A DNA stretch of 64,000 bases from Aquila chrysaetos chrysaetos (lineage: Eukaryota > Chordata > Aves > Accipitriformes > Accipitridae): assembly GCF_900496995.4 (NCBI RefSeq), contig NC_044008.1, forward strand, positions 7,015,276 to 7,079,275. The letters run 5' to 3'. Both the position numbers and the translations under genes were made by a program. Each line of letters starts with the position of its first letter. Position 1 is the first letter of the stretch. The notes beneath the pieces were generated by a model, which worked only from the letters and a program-made list of their open reading frames with translations, searched no databases and was not told where the DNA came from. Below, in pieces: positions 61,601 to 64,000 of this stretch.

Positions 61601-63582
61601 GGCCTCTATCAAAGCCTCCAAAGACTGAGGTGTCAAAAACTTAATTTTGAGAGAAAAGAATACATAAAGGGATGAAAGATTGTGTGTGCTTCTAATTGCA
61701 AAAAACACATATCAATGTAGAGTCAGGTTAATGCATACAATCAGCAAACAAACCATTGGTTTATATACAGCTAAGAGAGTAGAGTTATTAGCACAGCAGA
61801 TGGTTATTACAGATGGGATGTAGAAATAGGCTAGAATTAAGGTTGAAAACATAGTGCAAGAAGTGATTAAAAGTAAGGAAAACAAAACACTGAAGTCTGT
61901 TTATTCAAAGCAGTAGTCTACACAAGTCTTGAGACAAAACAGACACTCAAACTATGACATTTTTCCCCCCAATGTTAAAAGGGAATGTAATCAAAGTGGT
62001 GTGAACTCTAACAGGAATTCCAAGATGATGATGAAACACTTGAAACTAAAAGCAGCATCAAAACAACCTCTCAGGAGAAATAAGGCAAGGTGGAGCAAGA
62101 AAAGCAACTCCTTCATAATTGCACCTATTTAAGTTGCACCTATTTAAGGTACAAGTTTACCAGAGAGCAGAAAAATATATTATTCTTCCAATGAATTTAA
62201 CATTTTTATTTTAATATTTGCAATCATTTTTGTAAGCAAGGCTCTTTCTGTAAGTGCAGGGACCTTGCTGACACAAAGAGGATAAGGAGAAGTAGCAAAA
62301 CTCTACATGGACAGATCTACACGGACAGAACAGGCCAGGCTCAAACTCTCATACTTGCTTTCTCTAAATTGGCCAGCCTAGAACCAGCTCTGTTCCAGAA
62401 GGTACAAGGCTATTATAATGGCTATGTACTGTATCAGAATTAACGTATCACAAAAAATCTTTCTTCCCAAACTACACTGAGCTCTAACTATTCACAGGTT
62501 CTTATAAAAACAAAAGTGCAAGTTCTCCCAAATGAAATATATCATCCTTTTTTGAAGGAAGGTAGGTTTTGCTGTTGTTTTCATGGTTTAAAAAGTCATG
62601 AAAAGAGCCACTATAAACACAAAAGTACCAGAAAACAAACTAATTATTAAAAAAATGTATACTACTATGGCAAAATATTGCAGTGAATTGCTTGATAATT
62701 AATCCTAAATATTTCTTCAGTGCTCTAGCATAAATCACTCCAGGTGTGCACATCAGGAATAAACAAATACAACTTGGAATATGCATTGGTTTTCAGTAAG
62801 TTAAACAGTTAAAAAATATATACATATGTTAAGTTAAATAATAACCAAAGGGTGGATCCAGCTTGCTCTCCTTCATTTCTTACCTTTGTCTAGGAACTAT
62901 GAAAAGTGCTCGTACTAGTTTTCTTCTGTTGGCTTTTGTATTCATATTCATGCAAAAATCCATTGCTGCCTATAAAGAGAAAAGTCAATACAATACCCTT
63001 AATGCAGTGTTTTTTTATTTAAAGCAATATAGCATGCTTTTCAAAAGTATCTTTTACAGAGCTATCCCTGTTACATGCAGCTGCTTTAAAAACAACCATA
63101 CAGAAAAATCTTCATTTTTGTCTAGAATGAACAGTTAGAAAACATGTCCAGTTACATAAATACAGACTGATTCTTTAGATCAACACAAGGAAGAAAGCAG
63201 CTTTAGGTAGATGGGGAGTAATTTGTCAGGGAGGGATAGGAGGAAAAAAGGAAAAAGACAAGTCTACTTCTAAAACAAACTAAAACATATGAAAACAGGC
63301 AGACAAAACCAGTATCACATGGTATTGGGCAATGACTGAGAAAAAGAAAATATTTCCTCCAGGTTAAAAATGAATTCAGCTACTGCTAGACTCCAAAGCT
63401 TCAAATCTTTATTTCCCATTTATTTGATCTAGCATTATAGCTTTTAATAGTGGAAAAAAATGCAAACTATGACTATACCTTGTCTATGAGGTCTCTGTTG
63501 ACACAATTTGGAAGCTGCTGAAGAAAAGCATCTACTATAAGTTTTAAATGAGATCCAGTACTGGCTTCTTCATCCTCTTGTT
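19637..63582 (-). CDS. UPF2: UPF2, regulator of nonsense transcripts 2 (3' 16 exons, partial at the 5' end)
   Basis: UPF2 is a mainly cytoplasmic scaffold of nonsense-mediated mRNA decay. It bridges UPF3 at the exon-junction complex and the helicase UPF1, and promotes UPF1 activation. On the minus strand, 16 exons with GT-AG introns and matching phases join into 720 codons without a stop, closely matching the C-terminal part of the human protein (residues about 553-1272, alignment from memory). In order: MIF4G domain 2; MIF4G domain 3, with the UPF3-contact acidic patch including the glutamate equivalent to human E858; an acidic Glu-rich linker; the bipartite UPF1-binding region (helix around DEDFIQALDKMMLENLQ, hairpin around FVMLTRKGNKQQFKILNVP); and a basic tail ending GGRRR. 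Upstream exons (N-terminus and MIF4G-1) are outside the window. The gene appears intact and strongly conserved. Confidence 0.97.
21865..21885 (+). repeat. CT dinucleotide microsatellite
   Basis: About ten CT units are followed by a short C run. It lies inside the last UPF2 intron. Confidence 0.85.
23251..23271 (+). repeat. C homopolymer (21 nt)
   Basis: An uninterrupted run of 21 C residues (G in the UPF2 transcript). Homopolymers like this are error-prone in sequencing and may form G-quadruplex structure in the transcript. Confidence 0.95.
25095..25204 (-). mobile_element. Decayed CR1 LINE 3' fragment
   Basis: The plus strand reads AGAATCACAG, then a degenerate version of the CR1 3'-end text, including CTCTGGAAGTCATCTTGTCC and a later GCAGGGCTAACTGCAAAGC. 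It is about 110 bp, clearly diverged, with its 3' end to the left, so in the same orientation as UPF2. Confidence 0.75.
27094..27099 (-). terminator. UPF2: Candidate intronic poly(A) signal
   Basis: A minus-strand AATAAA is followed at once by a G-rich stretch (GGTGGGGAGCGGGGAGGAG). It sits about 400 nt into the terminal UPF2 intron. There is no direct evidence of use. Confidence 0.35.
27496..27616 (-). CDS. UPF2: UPF2 penultimate coding exon (about residues 1230-1269)
   Basis: The exon is 121 nt between acceptor TTACAG and donor GGGAG/GTAGGA. It encodes EMLQSLAQRPAPANTNRERR and continues PRYQHPKGAPNADLIFKTGG, the basic C-terminal tail. It begins with the last two bases of a split Glu codon and ends with AG of a split Arg codon. 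Confidence 0.96.
27617..31359 (-). other. UPF2: UPF2 intron
   Basis: The intron is 3.7 kb of AT-rich sequence. I see no repeat family, RNA gene or supported coding frame. The longer open frames near 28.9-29.2 kb show no recognisable protein. Confidence 0.8.
31360..31501 (-). CDS. UPF2: UPF2 coding exon (about residues 1183-1229)
   Basis: The exon is 142 nt between CATTTGCAG and CCAGG/GTAAGA. It opens in phase 0 with FKILNVPMSSQLAANHWNQQ, the last strand of the UPF1-binding hairpin, and continues through a Gln/Glu-rich stretch to NERQEQEDYQ. It ends with one base of a split Glu codon. Confidence 0.97.
33475..34037 (+). mobile_element. Solo LTR of an avian endogenous retrovirus (ERVL-like)
   Basis: The 563-bp element begins TGTCCTGG and ends ATGACA, the TG...CA ends expected of an LTR. 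It matches an LTR family I know to be common in bird genomes. Inside are a TATATAAA box at 33,747-33,754, a TGACGT motif at 33,732-33,737 and ATTAAA at 33,893-33,898. Flanking 5-nt sequences are CAGAG (left) and CTGAG (right), an imperfect target-site duplication. There are no internal retroviral genes and no second LTR, so it is a solo LTR left by recombination. It is antisense to UPF2. The assignment to class III (ERVL) is tentative. Confidence 0.88.
33747..33754 (+). promoter_or_regulatory. TATA box of the solo LTR
   Basis: TATATAAA occurs 10 bp after a TGACGT (CRE half-site-like) motif, in the order expected for the U3 promoter of an LTR. Any residual activity would transcribe the plus strand, opposite to UPF2. 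Confidence 0.6.
36834..37001 (-). CDS. UPF2: UPF2 coding exon (about residues 1127-1182), UPF1-binding region
   Basis: The exon is 168 nt, both ends phase 0, between TTTAATAG and CAGCAG/GTAAGA. It encodes QRSGESVKVHQLDVAIPLHL, a Gly-rich turn (PPLGGGEGE), then MPFVMLTRKGNKQQ. It carries the segment between the UPF1-binding helix and hairpin, and the first strand of the hairpin. The acceptor has an almost pure T tract. Confidence 0.97.
37002..37718 (-). other. UPF2: UPF2 intron with long A/T homopolymer
   Basis: The intron is 717 nt. It contains a 43-nt plus-strand A run at 37,575-37,617 (U in the transcript), about 100 nt after the donor. Confidence 0.85.
37575..37617 (+). repeat. A homopolymer (43 nt)
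   Basis: An uninterrupted plus-strand A run lies in a UPF2 intron. It is a likely site of length variation and sequencing error. Confidence 0.95.
37719..37817 (-). CDS. UPF2: UPF2 coding exon (about residues 1094-1126), UPF1-binding helix
   Basis: The exon is 99 nt, phase 0 at both ends, between GCAATAG and CTTCAG/GTATAA. It encodes EVMIKGGGLKHVPCAEDEDF and then IQALDKMMLENLQ. The latter forms the alpha-helical half of the bipartite UPF1-binding region in the human structure. Confidence 0.97.
37818..38768 (-). other. UPF2: UPF2 intron
   Basis: The intron is 951 nt and AT-rich. No repeat or RNA gene was recognised. Confidence 0.85.
38769..38873 (-). CDS. UPF2: UPF2 coding exon (about residues 1059-1093), acidic linker
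   Basis: The exon is 105 nt, phase 0 at both ends, between ATTTCAG and AATACA/GTATGT. It encodes EGSDNEEEEGEEEEEENTDY and then LTDSNKENETDEENT. It is almost all GAA/GAG repeats in its first half. From memory the human protein has Asp where this one has Glu in the DDD segment. Confidence 0.97.
38874..40675 (-). other. UPF2: UPF2 intron containing a CR1 insertion
   Basis: The intron is 1.8 kb, nearly half of it made up of the plus-strand CR1 at 39,091-39,961. Confidence 0.85.
39091..39961 (+). mobile_element. CR1 LINE 3' part (reverse-transcriptase C-terminus and 3'UTR)
   Basis: About 870 bp matches the 3' part of avian CR1 in plus orientation, antisense to UPF2. Recognisable landmarks are GAGAAGGACCTGTGGTCCTG, GGCAAGACACATCTGGAGTG, CCCAGTACAAGACAG and GTTGGACAAGAAGATCTCAA. 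The right end is ATGATTCTAATGATGATA, a decayed form of the ATTCTATG-type repeat at CR1 termini. The reading frame is broken by substitutions and indels, so the copy is dead, and its 5' end is truncated as usual. Confidence 0.9.
40676..40815 (-). CDS. UPF2: UPF2 coding exon (about residues 1012-1058), acidic linker
   Basis: The exon is 140 nt between ATTTCAG and GAAGAG/GTGAAC. It opens by completing a split Gly codon (G/GA), then IVNDKDSKDSITEGENLEED and a Glu-rich stretch ending NEPEEE. It links MIF4G-3 to the UPF1-binding region. Confidence 0.96.
40816..44543 (-). other. UPF2: UPF2 intron
   Basis: The intron is 3.7 kb and AT-rich, with short CA runs near 42,250 and 42,405. No gene or repeat family was recognised. 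Confidence 0.8.
44544..44727 (-). CDS. UPF2: UPF2 coding exon (about residues 951-1011), end of MIF4G-3
   Basis: The exon is 184 nt between GTATTCTAG and AAATTAG/GTGAGA. It encodes RYVWWKKSLDVWTKDHPFPI, then DIDYMISDTLELLRPKIKLC and on to DLEREFLIKL. It ends with one base of a split Gly codon. It holds the last helices of MIF4G domain 3. Confidence 0.97.
44728..46522 (-). other. UPF2: UPF2 intron containing an old CR1
   Basis: The intron is 1.8 kb. About 45,630-46,350 is a diverged CR1; the rest is AT-rich unique sequence. Confidence 0.8.
45630..46350 (-). mobile_element. Old, diverged CR1 LINE fragment
   Basis: The plus strand carries the reverse complement of the CR1 3' half. The minus-strand translation around 46,081-46,263 includes EEWADRNLANSSKGKYRVFQ, which matches the CR1 reverse-transcriptase C-terminal region (WAERNL...KGK.RVL.LG). 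Another landmark is TTTCTGCAAAGCTGCTTTCT near 46,131. It is strongly diverged and frame-broken, so older than the copy at 15.6 kb. It is in the same orientation as UPF2. Confidence 0.82.
46523..46798 (-). CDS. UPF2: UPF2 coding exon (about residues 859-950), MIF4G-3
   Basis: The exon is 276 nt, phase 0 at both ends, between GATAAAG and TTTCAG/GTATTC, and is the largest UPF2 exon here. It starts VNQPKFNQRRISSAKFLGEL and ends KRKLDCFLVYFQ. It forms the central helices of the third MIF4G domain, the UPF3-binding domain. Confidence 0.97.
46799..47423 (-). other. UPF2: UPF2 intron
   Basis: The intron is 625 nt and AT-rich, with nothing notable. Confidence 0.85.
47424..47627 (-). CDS. UPF2: UPF2 coding exon (about residues 791-858), UPF3-contact patch
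   Basis: The exon is 204 nt, phase 0 at both ends, between GGTTTAG and ATGGAG/GTAAAC. It encodes VLRQMRKLPWQDAEVKDYVI and ends HVVDGVLEDIRLGME. The acidic residues near its end correspond to human D847, E851 and E858 of the UPF3B-binding surface. The final Glu codon, equivalent to E858, is the last codon of the exon. Confidence 0.97.
47628..48145 (-). other. UPF2: UPF2 intron
   Basis: The intron is 518 nt with no recognisable feature. Confidence 0.85.
48146..48331 (-). CDS. UPF2: UPF2 coding exon (about residues 729-790), MIF4G-2 to MIF4G-3
   Basis: The exon is 186 nt, phase 0 at both ends, between TTTCCAG and GAGAAG/GTAAAT. It encodes EQMMRKKQAMHLDARYVTMV, then ENAYYYCNPPPAEKTVKKKR, and ends DLSKVTTEK. 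It spans the end of MIF4G-2, the basic linker and the first helix of MIF4G-3. Confidence 0.97.
48332..53376 (-). other. UPF2: UPF2 intron
   Basis: The intron is 5.0 kb of AT-rich sequence. I could not recognise any repeat family, RNA gene or supported coding frame in it. Confidence 0.75.
53377..53493 (-). CDS. UPF2: UPF2 coding exon (about residues 690-728), MIF4G-2
   Basis: The exon is 117 nt, phase 0 at both ends, between TATACCAG and CTTTTG/GTAAGA. It encodes MLLSDFSHHHIEMACTLLET and continues CGRFLFRSPESHLRTSVLL. It forms late helices of the second MIF4G domain. The first Met is an internal residue. Confidence 0.97.
53494..54657 (-). other. UPF2: UPF2 intron
   Basis: The intron is 1.2 kb with no recognisable feature. 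Confidence 0.85.
54658..54771 (-). CDS. UPF2: UPF2 coding exon (about residues 652-689), MIF4G-2
   Basis: The exon is 114 nt, phase 0 at both ends, between TTTTTAAG and TTAAAG/GTCAGT. It encodes VRKKDQINIETKNKTVRFIG and then ELTKFKMFSKNDTLHCLK. Its first codons, GTA AGA, look like a donor but are coding here, as shown by the fit to the flanking exons. Confidence 0.96.
54772..56021 (-). other. UPF2: UPF2 intron
   Basis: The intron is 1.25 kb and AT-rich, with no recognisable feature. Confidence 0.85.
56022..56130 (-). CDS. UPF2: UPF2 coding exon (about residues 615-651), MIF4G-2
   Basis: The exon is 109 nt between TTTGCAG and TTTCAT/GTATGT. It begins with one base of a split Arg codon, then LDLLPFYARLVATLHPCMSD and VAEDLCSMLKGDFRFH. 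Confidence 0.97.
57196..57240 (+). repeat. A/G-rich purine tract
   Basis: Runs of A are separated by single Gs, giving an almost pure purine strand of about 45 nt inside a UPF2 intron. It would be pyrimidine-rich in the transcript. Confidence 0.8.
60677..60714. repeat. 38-nt near-perfect AT palindrome
   Basis: The centre, TTCTTAATATTAAGAA, is a perfect 16-nt palindrome. The 11-nt flanks pair at 9 of 11 positions. Confidence 0.85.
62119..62148 (+). repeat. 15-nt tandem duplication
   Basis: TTGCACCTATTTAAG occurs twice in a row with no mismatch. It looks like a recent replication-slippage duplication within the UPF2 intron. Confidence 0.9.
62884..62969 (-). CDS. UPF2: UPF2 coding exon (about residues 587-614), MIF4G-2
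   Basis: The exon is 86 nt between TTTATAG and ACAAAG/GTAAGA. It encodes AAMDFCMNMNTKANRRKLVR and then ALFIVPRQ, ending with two bases of a split Arg codon. Confidence 0.97.
62970..63478 (-). other. UPF2: UPF2 intron
   Basis: The intron is 509 nt with no recognisable feature. Confidence 0.85.
63479..63582 (-). CDS. UPF2: UPF2 coding exon (about residues 553-586), start of MIF4G-2
   Basis: The exon is 104 nt between CTGTTAG and GACAAG/GTATAG. It begins with two bases of a split Glu codon, then QEDEEASTGSHLKLIVDAFL and QQLPNCVNRDLIDK. The first helix of MIF4G domain 2 begins here. This is the most 5' UPF2 exon in the window. Confidence 0.96.
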
Positions 63583-64000
63583 CTAACAGAGTGAAATAAA
63601 CAAGCAGCACACATCTTTAAGCTATGAAATACAATGCTTTACAATCACATTCCCCAAACAGCGCATTTGTAATGTTTAGCTGTTAAATATTCATCCACAG
63701 ATTGAAAAAATAAGATAAAGATGAATACAAAATTTCATTTTTTTTAATGCAAAAAAATCCATTAGTTGTCTATGCCAACAAAAGTCAAAAGTACCACCTT
63801 TAAAACTTGTCTTCCTATTCATGAAGTTCCCTACCTCCTAGTTTATACTGTCAGGAGCAACAACAAATACATACTCCTAGAAAACTATTGTAATTTCTTT
63901 AGGTGATAAAAGGAGGACCACAAGAAGGCCCAAACATGGGGGAAAATAATGGGGGGGGGGGGAACCCCAAACATCTTAATGCAGTTGTGGATTCTACTTT
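63583..64000 (-). other. UPF2: UPF2 intron (3' part of the next upstream intron)
   Basis: This is non-coding sequence to the window edge. It includes a 12-nt G homopolymer at 63,951-63,962. The next upstream UPF2 exon (the acidic segment before MIF4G-2) is not visible. Confidence 0.85.

Larger units (their letters stand above)
56131..62883 (-). other. UPF2: UPF2 intron
   Basis: The intron is 6.75 kb and AT-rich. It holds a purine-rich A/G tract at about 57,196-57,240, a 38-nt near-perfect palindrome at 60,677-60,714, a T-rich tract near 61,010-61,025 and a 15-nt tandem pair at 62,119-62,148. I recognised no repeat family or RNA gene. Confidence 0.75.

Noticed and set aside
1-64000. CRISPR arrays, operons, tRNA or rRNA genes, snoRNA or microRNA hairpins
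   Set aside because: No repeat-spacer array, no bacterial-type gene organisation and no tRNA/rRNA signature were seen. Small RNA genes in the introns cannot be excluded without a covariance-model search.

Overview
The window is from a bird nuclear genome. Three things support this: it holds exon fragments of two vertebrate genes with GT-AG introns, it carries several CR1 LINE fragments of the avian type, and it has a solo endogenous-retrovirus LTR of a family common in birds. Two genes are present, PROSER2 on the plus strand and UPF2 on the minus strand, facing each other tail to tail as they do in human 10p14. No bacterial, CRISPR or operon-like content is present.

Layout. 1-1005 is the end of a PROSER2 intron. 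The last two coding exons of PROSER2 (1006-1258 and 2161-3152) are followed by a 3'UTR with a poly(A) signal at 4646-4651. About 13.7 kb of intergenic DNA follows (about 4.67-18.34 kb). It holds simple repeats, CpG-rich patches (strongest at about 14.69-15.06 kb), one internally deleted CR1 (15.56-16.19 kb) and an AT-rich block with palindromes (about 16.96-17.48 kb). From about 18.34 kb to the right edge is the 3' part of UPF2: a 1.29-kb 3'UTR, 16 exons by my splice-site reading, and long introns.

The UPF2 exons join with consistent phases into the last 720 codons. By alignment from memory with the 1272-residue human protein they cover about residues 553-1272. This is the second and third MIF4G domains, the acidic linker, the UPF1-binding region and the basic C-terminus. 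The first MIF4G domain and the N-terminus lie beyond the right edge. UPF2 is the adaptor that joins UPF3 and UPF1 in nonsense-mediated mRNA decay. PROSER2 is a poorly characterised proline/serine-rich protein, and no functional link between the two genes is implied.

I found no new gene system. The observations most worth a second look are: an in-frame stop built into the last UPF2 splice donor, with a possible intronic poly(A) signal behind it; a CpG-rich block between the two gene ends; a repeated short motif in PROSER2; the internally deleted CR1; and an antisense solo LTR in a UPF2 intron. Exon boundaries were read by eye. Repeat identities rest on remembered CR1 and LTR consensus sequences and were not searched.
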